63,961 nt of DNA from assembly GCA_032250735.1 (NCBI GenBank), contig JAVVEP010000003.1, positions 1 through 63,961 on the forward strand, read 5' to 3'. The notes beneath the pieces were generated by a model that ran no database searches, was not told the DNA's origin, and worked only from the letters and a program-made list of their open reading frames with translations. The DNA is from Gammaproteobacteria bacterium (GTDB taxonomy: Bacteria; Pseudomonadota; Gammaproteobacteria; SZUA-152). A program made the position numbers and the translations under genes. This document shows, piece by piece, positions 28,320 through 37,387 of this stretch (positions are counted from its first letter, which is position 1; every line of letters begins with the position of its first letter).

Positions 28320-29111
28320 TCAAGCCATTTTCCGGTTAAGCACCGTGCCGACAACATTGGTAATCTCGAGCATTGCCAGCGTATCCGTTATGTCGCTCTT
28401 GGTCGTTTGTCCGTCTGCGATCACCAGTAACGCTGCCTCCACGTGAGGCGCGAATGCCAGCGCATCCGCCGCTGACAACAAAGGTGGTAAATCAAATATC
28501 ACGATACGCGAGGGATAGCGTTGTTTTAATTCCTCTACCAGTTGCAGCATTTTTTTCGAGGACAGCAATTCAGCAGAATTGGACACGGCGCAGTTGCCCG
28601 GCAACACCACCAGGCGTTCGATGCCGGGATTAAATAGCATCTCCTTCAGTGGTATATCGTTGAGCATATAATCCACCACCCCATATTCCGGTGTGAAGCC
28701 AAAGTAGTTGGCAATGCCTGGACGGCGCAGATCCAGATCCACCAGCAATACCGTTTTATCGACCTCACGCGCCATGCTGATGGCGAGATTGATGGCCGTT
28801 AAGGTTCTTCCTTCGCCATGGTTAGCGCTAATGATGGCAAGCGAATTCCAGCCATGTTCCGACAGTCGCTGAAGAACCTGGGTGCGCAGCATGTTGTAAG
28901 CCGTGATCGTAGTTTCATCAACGCAGTTGGCAATGATTTTATTTTTGCGTAATAGACCCGGCGCAGATGGAACTACCCGAGTGTTTGTGTAGGCAACAGA
29001 CTGTACCGCGGACGGCGGGGCAGTCACTGTGCGGTCTGATGATATGGGTGCACTCTCAACCACATCACGCTGTTTTCGCGCGCGTTCCAAAGCCTGCTTG
29101 ATTCGTTCCAT
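28320..29111 (-). CDS. CpsD/CapB-type tyrosine-kinase-like ATPase with altered Walker A
   Basis: The 263-residue protein has the BY-kinase/MinD-like fold typical of exosortase EPS loci: an N-terminal MERIKQALERARKQR helix, the Walker A region SANHGEGRT (residues 95-103), Walker A-prime LLVDLDLRRPG, and Walker B-like VIFDLPPLLS. The invariant Walker A lysine (GEGKT or GEGKS) is replaced by arginine (Arg102, codon AGA). The C-terminus ends at NRKMA without the tyrosine cluster of classic BY-kinases. It normally partners the Wzz-like protein encoded just upstream (45 bases) to control chain length by ATP-dependent oligomerisation and phosphorylation. With Arg102 it may bind nucleotide weakly or act structurally. 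Confidence 0.84.
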   Translation of the reverse strand: MERIKQALERARKQRDVVESAPISSDRTVTAPPSAVQSVAYTNTRVVPSAPGLLRKNKIIANCVDETTITAYNMLRTQVLQRLSEHGWNSLAIISANHGEGRTLTAINLAISMAREVDKTVLLVDLDLRRPGIANYFGFTPEYGVVDYMLNDIPLKEMLFNPGIERLVVLPGNCAVSNSAELLSSKKMLQLVEELKQRYPSRIVIFDLPPLLSAADALAFAPHVEAALLVIADGQTTKSDITDTLAMLEITNVVGTVLNRKMA

Positions 29112-29156
29112 TACCTTATCAGTCTCACCATTGATAGTTTTTGTGTGGTACCAGGA

Positions 29157-30905
29157 CTAGATACCCAGACGCCGGAGGCCGGCATACCAGAGAACATCTA
29201 TAGGCATGACCAACCAATGGAATATCGCGATAGCGGCACATACCAGCACGCAAAGGCTAAGCAAGACCCACCACAGTCGCCGCCGTGTACGTCCCCGTTC
29301 TTCATCATTACGCATGTTTGGAATAACCGACAGCGGTGCCGAGCCCAGCAACGATTGTATGCCCGTCGCACCGCGAATGGTTTGGTCCATGGAATGGCTG
29401 ACAACAATACTTCCAGCCCCTCCGACGAGAGAAAATACACCACCGAGGAACACTACGGCCAAACGATTGGGACGTACCGGCTCTTCCGGCAACTGTGGCG
29501 GCTCAATCAATGTGAATCGCTCACCTTTACGTTCTAGTTCCAACACCTCTGCCAGTTGCGCCTGCATTTGCTTGGCATTTATCTCCCGATATTTCATCAC
29601 GGCACTCTCATAGTCACGACTGAGACTCCGATATTCCCGTTCAACCTGCGGCGCATTAGTGAGGCGGGCCTCATAGTCCTGCTTCATGGCCAGAAGCTCT
29701 TCTTGCTTTTGTAGCAAGGAGCGATACTCTGCATCCGCTGCCTCAAGATCCCCGAGCATTCGAATATAGGCAGGGTTATCAGGTTTGCTCTGTTTGCTGA
29801 CGCTCTCATCAATCGTGTCGGGAACGTTTTTCTGGACCTCGTTTATTTTCGCCAGAGAATTATTCAATTTTTTAACATTGGGATGTTCTTCCCCATAGGT
29901 TTTCACGGCCAGAGCCAATTCCGTTTCAAGATGGGTCTTTTTTACCCGCAATTGTCGACTGTCATCCGCCTCACCCACCTCCTGTTCCAGGGCGGCAATC
30001 TGCTTATTGAGTTTTATCAGATCCGGATGATCCTGGCTGTAAATTGCCGATATGCTGACGTACTTTGCTTGCAGTGACTTGAGACGATCCATCGAGCTCA
30101 GGATCCTCTCCCCAGTCTCGGTGTACTGCGTATTGTTTGGACTGAGTTGTGCCAGTTGCGAGTTAAGATAAATCTTACGCTCATCTATCGAGCGTAGCTG
30201 CCTTTCCACCTCAAGTAGCTGTGTATCTGACCGATCCAGCAATTGCATATTCAGCTGGGTCAGTTCCGGCAATTGATTAACGTTCTTTTCCTTAAATACT
30301 GCCAGAAGTCTTTCAAGGTCGGCGATCTTGTCGCGCAGTTTATCCGCTTCGTCTGTGAGAAAACCCGTAGCCTCAGTGGCCTGCTCGCGGCGACTCATGA
30401 TGTTTTCGTTGAGGTACAATGACGCCAGTTCATTGGCGACCTTTTGCGCCAGGGTGGGCGACTCACTGAAATAGGTCAGGGTAAAGGCAATGGTCGCCAT
30501 TGTCGGTCGGCCACTGCGTGGATCCACCACCTCGGCACTCACCATCTTCATCTCGATATCCTTGCGCATCTCCTCGAGCACAACTTCCAGCGGATCCTTC
30601 TCCTGCTCCTCTATATAAAGATCATATTTCTTGATAATTTTTACCAGGTTGGCACGCGTCATTACTCGCTGGCTAATAACCTGGATGCGTTGGTCCGCAT
30701 AGGTGGTCACGGTAGAGCGCACCAATTCCTGAGGAATTTCCTGCTGTTCAATAAGAATCGTCGCAGACGACCGATATACGGGCGGAAGACCAAATGCCAC
30801 CCCGACGCCTATTACAAATATAACGACCAGTGCCGTGACCCACATTCCCTTGGTGCGCCGGGCCGTTATCAAATAGTCGACTAAATTATTTTTTTGTTGT
30901 TCCAT
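29157..30905 (-). CDS. Wzz/GumC-type chain-length determinant (exosortase-locus type)
   Basis: The 582-residue polysaccharide co-polymerase has an N-terminal transmembrane helix after YLITARRTKGMW, a Wzz domain (FGLPPVYRSSATILIEQQEIP), then a long periplasmic coiled-coil from about residue 170 to 440 rich in heptad Leu and Gln/Glu/Lys. It closes with a P-x-x-P-x-x-P-x-R-P-N-R-like loop (EPVRPNRLAVVFLGG) and a second transmembrane helix. A third hydrophobic stretch at the C-terminus ends the protein. It sits in the inner membrane, sets polymer length with the Wzy-like protein, and docks with the Wza-like channel and the tyrosine-kinase-like ATPase encoded beside it. Confidence 0.87.
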   Translation of the reverse strand: MEQQKNNLVDYLITARRTKGMWVTALVVIFVIGVGVAFGLPPVYRSSATILIEQQEIPQELVRSTVTTYADQRIQVISQRVMTRANLVKIIKKYDLYIEEQEKDPLEVVLEEMRKDIEMKMVSAEVVDPRSGRPTMATIAFTLTYFSESPTLAQKVANELASLYLNENIMSRREQATEATGFLTDEADKLRDKIADLERLLAVFKEKNVNQLPELTQLNMQLLDRSDTQLLEVERQLRSIDERKIYLNSQLAQLSPNNTQYTETGERILSSMDRLKSLQAKYVSISAIYSQDHPDLIKLNKQIAALEQEVGEADDSRQLRVKKTHLETELALAVKTYGEEHPNVKKLNNSLAKINEVQKNVPDTIDESVSKQSKPDNPAYIRMLGDLEAADAEYRSLLQKQEELLAMKQDYEARLTNAPQVEREYRSLSRDYESAVMKYREINAKQMQAQLAEVLELERKGERFTLIEPPQLPEEPVRPNRLAVVFLGGVFSLVGGAGSIVVSHSMDQTIRGATGIQSLLGSAPLSVIPNMRNDEERGRTRRRLWWVLLSLCVLVCAAIAIFHWLVMPIDVLWYAGLRRLGI

Positions 30906-30947
30906 TGATCACTATAGCTGCCATAGTTAGTGTGGCTTGATTATTTA

Positions 30948-32144
30948 TCACGGGTGAAGGGTCTGATTGTCGAGTCGATATGCGATGCCTACAGCAATCT
31001 CATTCGAGTCGGCATCACGGCTTGCCGATTCATATTTCTGCCACTGGCGGGCATAGCGCATGGTAATCTGCCATTCTCTGGACAGCCTCCAGGCAGCGCT
31101 AGTTGTCAGTCTGGCGTATTGCCGGGAATCAAATGACTGTGTCGACTCCAGGGCATAATTCTGCAAATACAAACCAGCGATCTTTAATGTCCAGTAAGGA
31201 CTCAGGCGTTCGCTGGCATTGATATCAATTCTATCGCTTTGTACCAGCTGTCCATAGCCACTAGGCTCGATGCTTCGCTGGACCTTTAGTTTCCAGGATG
31301 TTCTCAACTGCTCCTGGGAATACGCGACATCTCCCAAAAATCCATGTCGCGTCGATGCAAAGTCCGGCCCAGGCAGTTCTGTCGTCGTCTCCAGTTGATG
31401 TGCGCCTATCGTAAACGTCGCATTTGCCTGCTTATGGAAAGCATGGCTGATGCTTACACGGACACCTGTATCGACAACCTGATTGCCGATATCCGGCGCA
31501 TCAAGCTGTGATCCATATAGATCCGCCTGAATGCTGTTCAGACTGCTCATCGCGTACACCAATGAACCGGAATATGACTGATAGCGATAGTTGGTGAGTC
31601 CTGTCAGCGAGGCATCCTGATATGCGACATCCGTGTAGTGCCAAAGAAAATCGCTCTTTAGTCTTTCCGAATATTGATATTGGTATGAAGGGTGAACTCC
31701 GCGTACAGTTCTGTATTTCTCGGCCTCTATTAAACCGGTATCTTCCAGCTCACTCGTCAACGTGGTGTCACGGAGCCAGTCAAGCGTAACACTGGATACC
31801 GATTTCTCCCCCAACAGACGTGTTGAGACATCCATCTGTACCACATCATTATCCAACCCAGTATCCTTGCTATAACGCGATAGCCGGTATCTGGGATGCA
31901 GTGTTAAGTCACTCTTTGGAGCAGCCCTTACCACTTGAGCTTCAACATCAAGATAATGGCCAAAAATGGATTCCTGAGATTCTGGCGTCAGTCTCTGGTT
32001 GTCATTAAAATTCGCTGTCAAGGCAACATCGTAGCCAAAATCCCAGGTAGCCGCCCCTGTGTTGCCAGCCGATAACATCGACATTGCGCACACTACACCA
32101 ATGAGGCCGCATCGGTATTTGTCAATACATGGTAATGGCAACAC
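30948..32144 (-). CDS. Outer-membrane beta-barrel protein of the EPS locus
   Basis: The 398-residue product starts at GTG 32144 with an N-terminal signal region ending near GNTGAA. The remainder alternates hydrophobic and polar residues in short strands with aromatic girdle residues (Y-R-L-S-R-Y, W-H-Y-T-D-V-A-Y, Y-R-Y-Q-S-Y), and N-x-N-D-N-Q-R-L near the start is typical of the outer-membrane proteins that follow the Wza-like gene in exosortase clusters. I estimate 16 or more strands. A role as outer-membrane exit or assembly partner for the EPS is plausible. It does not end in a classic C-terminal Phe; the last residues are HP. Confidence 0.75.
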   Translation of the reverse strand: MLPLPCIDKYRCGLIGVVCAMSMLSAGNTGAATWDFGYDVALTANFNDNQRLTPESQESIFGHYLDVEAQVVRAAPKSDLTLHPRYRLSRYSKDTGLDNDVVQMDVSTRLLGEKSVSSVTLDWLRDTTLTSELEDTGLIEAEKYRTVRGVHPSYQYQYSERLKSDFLWHYTDVAYQDASLTGLTNYRYQSYSGSLVYAMSSLNSIQADLYGSQLDAPDIGNQVVDTGVRVSISHAFHKQANATFTIGAHQLETTTELPGPDFASTRHGFLGDVAYSQEQLRTSWKLKVQRSIEPSGYGQLVQSDRIDINASERLSPYWTLKIAGLYLQNYALESTQSFDSRQYARLTTSAAWRLSREWQITMRYARQWQKYESASRDADSNEIAVGIAYRLDNQTLHP

Positions 32145-32213
32145 CGTATCCTGGCCGTTTGCAATACATCGGAATCACAGAATCTGTATCAGGGCACTAT
32201 TTCAGGGAATACA

Positions 32214-32792
32214 TCATGGAACCACAACGATATCGCCGCTTTTCAGCAAGACGTTCTGTTCCAGTGACATCCCCCGTTCAACCTCACCATATTGAAAGTT
32301 CAGCACCTGTTGTTTGTCACCGACCCGGCGGAGGATCTTGATGTCATTCACATCCGCAAATACCGTCGTACCACCGGCCATGCTCAAGGCCTGCATGACA
32401 TCGACATGACGATTAATGACAAATTCACCGGGTCTGGCCACTTTGCCGATCAGGTAGATCTTGTTACCGCTGAGTTGCCGCACTGCCACAAAGACATCAG
32501 TATCAGGTATGAGTTTTCCAAAGCGGTCCATCAGCTCCTCACGCAGCTCAGCGATCGTTCTGCCCTTTGCCGTAACTTCCCCGATCAACGGCAACGAAAA
32601 TCCACCGTCAGGTCTGACAATCACCTCCAAGTTCAAATCAGGCTCCTGCCATACGCCTATTTGCAAGACATCCCCGGCCTGGGTCCGGTAGTCCAACCCG
32701 AGGTTCTCATCCGCCCTCGCTGACACAGAATGTAGGCTGATTGCTAGCGTCACAAACAAAAACCACAATGTCATAAATCTGTAACGTGCCAT
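32214..32792 (-). CDS. Wza/GumB-like polysaccharide export protein
   Basis: From ATG 32792 the protein has a signal peptide (hydrophobic core ending VSARA) followed by a Poly_export domain: YRTQAGDVLQIGVWQEPDLN, VRPDGGFSLPLIGEV, a TIAELREEL helix, and a SLBB-like segment with VGKVARPGEFVI and GGTTVFADVNDI. The open frame extends to GTG 32864. There is no lipobox Cys, unlike E. coli Wza, and at about 190 residues it is shorter than Wza. Such proteins form the periplasmic/outer-membrane exit channel for EPS. It appears to be the first gene of the main EPS operon; a promoter should lie in 32793-32965 but I cannot identify a convincing one. Confidence 0.85.
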   Translation of the reverse strand: MARYRFMTLWFLFVTLAISLHSVSARADENLGLDYRTQAGDVLQIGVWQEPDLNLEVIVRPDGGFSLPLIGEVTAKGRTIAELREELMDRFGKLIPDTDVFVAVRQLSGNKIYLIGKVARPGEFVINRHVDVMQALSMAGGTTVFADVNDIKILRRVGDKQQVLNFQYGEVERGMSLEQNVLLKSGDIVVVP

Positions 32793-32965
32793 TGACTGCA
32801 GTCTCTTACCGGCCTGGCTGAGGAAATCACTCCTCAACTGTATAAAAGAGCGCACAATACGCACTATTTATGACCCTTTTATGACAGCTCTATCCCGGCA
32901 GGTACCCATCACGTAGTCTGGACAAGCACTGCCACCACTGGTAACTGAATGGACCTCCCGTTACC

Positions 32966-33484
32966 TTAAGCGGGCAGCGCCTCGTCGGACAATGTCTCCT
33001 GCTCATCTGCTTTTCTTCCTCCGCGACCAAACCCACCCAGGACCACCAGCGCCGAAGACATTAACAATAAAGAAGCAGGAATAGGAACACTGGAAACCGG
33101 AGTGTTCAATGCCTCTACACCGATTCCGTATAACCCCAGATTTAACGAGCCTGCGGCAACACCATAGACGTTGGCAAAATACTGAATACCCACATCAGCT
33201 TCAAAATCGAACCAACCACTGCCGCTGAGGGAATTGATTACCGTATTATTGGTTGTAATGGTCAGTTCCAATTCCTCGAAATAGTCAGGAAATGAAAAAT
33301 CCGTCAATTTCACCCGGTAGTTACCAGAGCTGGACACTGTGAACACATCACTCTCATAACCAACACCACGGATAAACCCCACGTCTTCATACGCTACCGT
33401 GGCGGCCTGTACATTCGATAATGCCACACCACCCATCAGTAGCACCGCGCCCAACACTGCATTCATCATTTTTCCCGTTTTCAT
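32966..33484 (-). CDS. VPLPA-CTERM-like exosortase substrate
   Basis: The start at ATG 33484 has GGAG seven bases upstream, better than the ATG 18 bases earlier. The 172-residue product has a signal peptide (core VLGAVLLMGGVALS, cut near VQA), a small beta-rich secreted domain, and a C-terminal sorting signal: SSVPIPAS, a hydrophobic helix, then GRGGRK. About 17 residues follow the basic cluster, which is longer than usual. The protein is probably a substrate of the XrtD-like exosortase encoded about 17 kb downstream in the same orientation. It lies just before the Wza-like gene, a common place for an exosortase substrate. Confidence 0.8.
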   Translation of the reverse strand: MKTGKMMNAVLGAVLLMGGVALSNVQAATVAYEDVGFIRGVGYESDVFTVSSSGNYRVKLTDFSFPDYFEELELTITTNNTVINSLSGSGWFDFEADVGIQYFANVYGVAAGSLNLGLYGIGVEALNTPVSSVPIPASLLLMSSALVVLGGFGRGGRKADEQETLSDEALPA

Positions 33485-33572
33485 GATATCACTCCATTTC
33501 ATTGTTGATTATTGGTTACGTTTATTGGTTATGTTCAATACTTTGGCTTTCGTTACATCATCCAGTTGCATA

Positions 33573-34055
33573 TCAAGCGCGCTTTTCGACCACCTTCAAT
33601 GTTCCCGGCCCAAATCCGCCGATGTACTTTTCCAGCAGATACTCCCTCAGAGCGAGCCCTACATCCCGCTGCTCCGGCTGCTTCTTTTGCAGATGCTTCA
33701 AACGCATTAACACATAGCTCTCCTGAATGTTGGCCATAACAATCATCTCGACATCTTCGCGATCAACCATCTTTTCCGGATCATCTACGCCTTCATTGAT
33801 GATTCTTTCCAGACGAGATGAATCAAGATTGAAATAGCTTGTCAGCTCAGATCCACCGCCTACGAATACCGGCAGAAGATCCTTGCCATGTACATGATCA
33901 TCACCCAGCGGCGTCAGTTTTGTCAGCGTACTGCGTACCGCAAACCGGAACACGTCCGAATCCCTCACATTCATCCGCTTCGCAATATCCTTGATCCGCT
34001 TCAAATCAGCACTGCTCATTCTTACGGATACATTCTGTTTCTTGTTATCTACCAT
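33573..34055 (-). CDS. Ribbon-helix-helix-like putative transcriptional regulator
   Basis: ATG 34055 has AAGGGG six bases upstream and gives 160 residues. The first 50 residues (QNVSVRMSSADLKRIKDIAKRMNVRDSDVFRFAVRS in two blocks) resemble an RHH/CopG DNA-binding motif: a strand with alternating residues followed by two helices. The remainder is helical and has no named domain I recognise. It is on the same strand as the sorted protein and EPS genes and lies 88 bases before the former. It may control the locus or the sorted protein. The assignment is by motif shape only. Confidence 0.6.
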   Translation of the reverse strand: MVDNKKQNVSVRMSSADLKRIKDIAKRMNVRDSDVFRFAVRSTLTKLTPLGDDHVHGKDLLPVFVGGGSELTSYFNLDSSRLERIINEGVDDPEKMVDREDVEMIVMANIQESYVLMRLKHLQKKQPEQRDVGLALREYLLEKYIGGFGPGTLKVVEKRA

Positions 34056-34490
34056 TGTCGTCCCCTTGTCAGGCAATCACTAATTAATGTTTCTCACATC
34101 GCAAGCACAATATAACCCCGCTGTTTTACAGTACGATTAAGGTTATATTACACATCACAATTTTTTGTACGCCAGACGCAATTAAACAAGGGAATGTAAC
34201 CCCAGTGCATTACCTTTACCCAACAATATGCACACGTTATGGTGATATCACAAAACTATCTGTGGGCATTCATCTATCTCATCCCTGATCCGGCAAATTG
34301 AACAGCCTGCGAAAAAGTCAACGCCAGAAAGGAATCACTCTTCCCGGTTTTATAGCCAGCATTACCGGCTAACTACCAGGAGGCTATCGGCTTTAGGTTG
34401 ATTGAAGCGAGAGAGTTCGATAGTGGGCCGCCATCCCACTTCCGCGGCTAATTCTTCCTGAATCCGACACTCTCCTGGATTATTTCGGAC
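34056..34490. other. Intergenic region upstream of the RHH-like gene, no gene seen
   Basis: About 435 bases separate the RHH-like gene from the terminator of the Ton/TPS operon. It should contain the promoter of the EPS-side transcript. It is AT-rich near 34100-34260. I find no long frame, tRNA or strong site; GGTTATATTACACATC-like stretches are not convincing promoters. Confidence 0.4.
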
Positions 34491-34516
34491 AAAAAAAACC
34501 CGTCACTGGGACGGGT
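34491..34516 (-). terminator. Rho-independent terminator of the TPS/Ton operon
   Basis: On the minus strand ACCCGTC and GACGGGT pair over 7 bases with a 5-base loop (34498-34516), followed by seven or eight U (34491-34498). It lies about 165 bases after the coiled-coil gene stop and should end the operon that starts at tpsB. Confidence 0.85.
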
Positions 34517-34681
34517 AAAAGGGAGGGAAGAAAGAGGGACAGGGGATAGGAGTTATCGTTAAATCTTCATGCGACGGATTAAACTGTTCTGCGGCGCTCC
34601 CTTGATATTGATGCTGTGATTGATGCGGTTACTCTTTCTGCCTATTCATAATCTAAGGTGGTTAACCAATTCAATAACCCT

Positions 34682-35356
34682 TTACTGACCTATCGATGCA
34701 GAAATATTTTCAGCTACTCTTAGCTTTTCGATTCGGTATTGCATTTCTTCGAGCAGATTTTCTATCTCCACTTGTTTGAGCTGTGTCACAGGCTCCTTTT
34801 GCAATAACGCATCCCAAACTCCTTTGTGCTTATATTGATCCAACAATTCCATGTTCACCTGATAGAGCTGTTGATTGTTGTCTGCACAATTCTCCAGCGC
34901 CCTGCGTCCTGCCTGATTAACTTTTAGAACATCAGCGCGCTCGCTTTCCACCAATCGAAGCGCGACTACCAGCTCCTTGTATTTATCAACCAGTTTCTGG
35001 AACTTGCTTTGCATCTCCCCCATTCGAGCACGCTGAGCAGTCACTGCCTCCTGATATTTACCTAGCGTATCCCGTGAGCTACTCAGTGACGACTTTGTAA
35101 GCTCGATCTTTTTGTTAAGTGATTCTATCTTCTTGTCGCGTTTTAGCATTTCATCCTGGAGGCGCACATTTTCGGCCTGTAACGCCTCTTTCTCCATGGA
35201 AATCTCTCGCAACAGGTACTGCGCCCTGGACAAGGCTGCATCATTACCATTGTCTCTCGCAGCCACCTCGGCCGAGGCATTGCTCCAGAATAACAAACAT
35301 ATAAGTACCGGTAACAACACCGGTATGCCAACATTATTCAGATGTATTTCACGCAT
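34682..35356 (-). CDS. Periplasmic coiled-coil protein, last gene of the TPS/Ton operon
   Basis: ATG 35356 has AGGGA six bases upstream and yields 224 residues. A signal peptide (core VLLPVLICLLFW, cut near NASA) is followed by a nearly continuous coiled-coil from about residue 40 to 150 (EKEALQAENVRLQDEML and similar heptads). A single cysteine-containing turn (ENCADNNQQLYQ) and a C-terminal amphipathic helix follow. No named family is recognised. Placed after a porin and a TonB-like gene, it could span the periplasm, tether the porin, or support the Ton complex in the manner of YbgF/CpoB-type proteins. That role is inference. Confidence 0.78.
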   Translation of the reverse strand: MREIHLNNVGIPVLLPVLICLLFWSNASAEVAARDNGNDAALSRAQYLLREISMEKEALQAENVRLQDEMLKRDKKIESLNKKIELTKSSLSSSRDTLGKYQEAVTAQRARMGEMQSKFQKLVDKYKELVVALRLVESERADVLKVNQAGRRALENCADNNQQLYQVNMELLDQYKHKGVWDALLQKEPVTQLKQVEIENLLEEMQYRIEKLRVAENISASIGQ

Positions 35357-35394
35357 AATGATTCCCTTTATGATCATTCCTATGAAATTTACTT

Positions 35395-37317
35395 TCAAAA
35401 CTTCGCATTGATATCCACTTGCACAGTATCTACACCCATTGAAAAACCATCTATAGAATCAGATGTCATCCAGCGAGCTGACAGCCATGTATTGTCTTCC
35501 AATGCATAATTTCCACCAAGAATCCAGCCTTTTGCATCCGTTCCTCCAAGATGGAAATCAGAATCTGTCATCGCATCCAGCACTGCATCTCTTTCCAGAT
35601 ATTTGTAAAACAGGGATACATTCCAGTTTCCTGGCAAGGTCACGCGTGGCCATCCCACCGTGACACCCAGCTGATAACCTAGCGTGCGCTCTTTTGTTCG
35701 ACCAACAGATTCGATCCAGCCTTGACTTCTTTCCACCACACCAAGAGATGTATTTTCAATCTCGGTGCGATCATAACCGATGTTCTTGACTACATCAGCC
35801 GCCAGCACGACATGCAATGGTGAAAAGTTCGCCAGGTCATACAAGAGGGTCAAATTAAGCTCATGATACTGTGCTGCCAATGCCCAGAGTTCTGCATCCG
35901 GATCAGCGGAGTTGCGTATATTGAACAGGACATTACCTTTCTGCATATAGGCCGGCGCTGTGTAATCATAGTCACTGCTCTCCACTACCTTATTACGCAC
36001 GCCGGTAATATTGTCGAAAAAGTAATAGGCCAGTGCTATCTTGAACCTTGATTGATTTAAAGCGATAAATTCCGCGCCCATTTGGGCACCATACAACCAC
36101 TTGTCTTTATTCGTGAGCTCCACTTCCTGTAGAGGAAATGCACCAATCGTCATAAACAGTGTGCGGTCATTCAAATCACTATCATAAAGGCTATCTACAT
36201 CGCGCAGGCTACGACGATAGGTCGCGGCAATGCCTTCAAAGGCGAGATCGCTGTCCCACACCAAATCGGTAGAAACCCACGGACTTGGCATCCTTCCGCC
36301 TATCAATGTTAACCAGTGATAGGCGTCCAGATCATAGTTATCATGCTTGAGATAGGCCTGATCCCATACCACCTGATAGCGGTTACCATAGGTACCCAGT
36401 GTCTGATTCGTCGATACCGGATCTTTCTGATTTCCCGTGCTCAGGCGAAAGCCCGCCTTAACCCCTTGGGTTATTTTTGCATCGATTCCAACACGTGCCC
36501 TGGCACGCAAACGTAAACGGTCTTCGGTGGTGTTGAGATATGCCTCTGGCCCTGCATAATAAAATCCGCCACTTGCGTTGATTTCAGAAAGATTGACGTA
36601 GGTATTCGCCACGTTTCCGTCTGCAAACATATCGCCCTGTGCCCTTAGGCGGATATCGCCCTTGAACGAGACCTTGTTAACCCAGGCTGGCAGTGCATCC
36701 GGGATTCCCCAGCGTTCGTTCTTTGCCTGTGTCAGCACATCACCTACCACATCCGCACGCAGGTCGGCACGTACCTGTTCGCGGATCTCTTCCCTGATGA
36801 ACTCCGGAATATAGTTGATCCTGACCGAGCCTTCGGGGACTGTCGGCCTTGATTTCTCCTCATCGAGCTGCGCCTGCTTTGCGCGCTCCAGAACCTGTTG
36901 TACCAGGCTATCTGCTGCCTGTTGTTCCTCCGTGTTTATTGCCGGGATAGGTTGTTGCATCGGATCTACCTCGGCGACCTCTGGCGCCACTAATGAGGCA
37001 TCCCGGGGAGTGGCCTGAGCAGATTCATCTGGCATGTCGCTCGCATTTGTTGCTTCTGTTTGTTGCCCGCTGTTCGTAGCCGTCTCGCTTACCGTTTCGA
37101 TAACCGCTTCGGCAACCGTTTCGTACTCCTTTTTATCATCATCCACAGCGACCATGGGTGAGCCTCCTGCGTCGTTCACCGTCGACATGGTACTGGTGAT
37201 GGCATTTTGTTCGCTGCCTGTCGTCATTGTTACAACGTCATCGCTATTGGCTTGTTGAGACCAGACCTGAAACGTAACAAGCACGCATAAGCTTAGTGAA
37301 TGGTGAGAAAATCGCAT
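35395..37317 (-). CDS. Porin_5-type outer-membrane porin with coiled/acidic N-terminal extension
   Basis: The 640-residue protein has a signal peptide (cut near QANS), an acidic Thr/Glu/Ala-rich linker of about 130 residues, a short amphipathic block EFIREEIREQVRADLRADV, and then a large beta-barrel beginning VNKVSFKGDIRLRAQGDMF. The barrel matches the putative-porin (Porin_5) group in its GDIRLR start, RLRLRARVG-like strand and the final strand ending in Phe (INAKF), as needed for BAM recognition. The N-terminal extension could reach the TonB-like or coiled-coil partners. Its place downstream of exbB-exbD-tonB suggests a TonB-linked or co-regulated uptake or secretion pore. Cargo is unknown. 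Confidence 0.84.
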   Translation of the reverse strand: MRFSHHSLSLCVLVTFQVWSQQANSDDVVTMTTGSEQNAITSTMSTVNDAGGSPMVAVDDDKKEYETVAEAVIETVSETATNSGQQTEATNASDMPDESAQATPRDASLVAPEVAEVDPMQQPIPAINTEEQQAADSLVQQVLERAKQAQLDEEKSRPTVPEGSVRINYIPEFIREEIREQVRADLRADVVGDVLTQAKNERWGIPDALPAWVNKVSFKGDIRLRAQGDMFADGNVANTYVNLSEINASGGFYYAGPEAYLNTTEDRLRLRARARVGIDAKITQGVKAGFRLSTGNQKDPVSTNQTLGTYGNRYQVVWDQAYLKHDNYDLDAYHWLTLIGGRMPSPWVSTDLVWDSDLAFEGIAATYRRSLRDVDSLYDSDLNDRTLFMTIGAFPLQEVELTNKDKWLYGAQMGAEFIALNQSRFKIALAYYFFDNITGVRNKVVESSDYDYTAPAYMQKGNVLFNIRNSADPDAELWALAAQYHELNLTLLYDLANFSPLHVVLAADVVKNIGYDRTEIENTSLGVVERSQGWIESVGRTKERTLGYQLGVTVGWPRVTLPGNWNVSLFYKYLERDAVLDAMTDSDFHLGGTDAKGWILGGNYALEDNTWLSARWMTSDSIDGFSMGVDTVQVDINAKF

Positions 37318-37387
37318 GGTTATCTATTTCCGTTTTATAGCGCCTTACACCAATGTATACAGTGTTGGATGACGCAGTTATACATAT

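Noticed and set aside
32915-32935. TGGCAGTGCTTGT as a sigma54 promoter for the EPS operon
   Set aside because: The GG to TTG spacing is two bases too short for a -24/-12 promoter.
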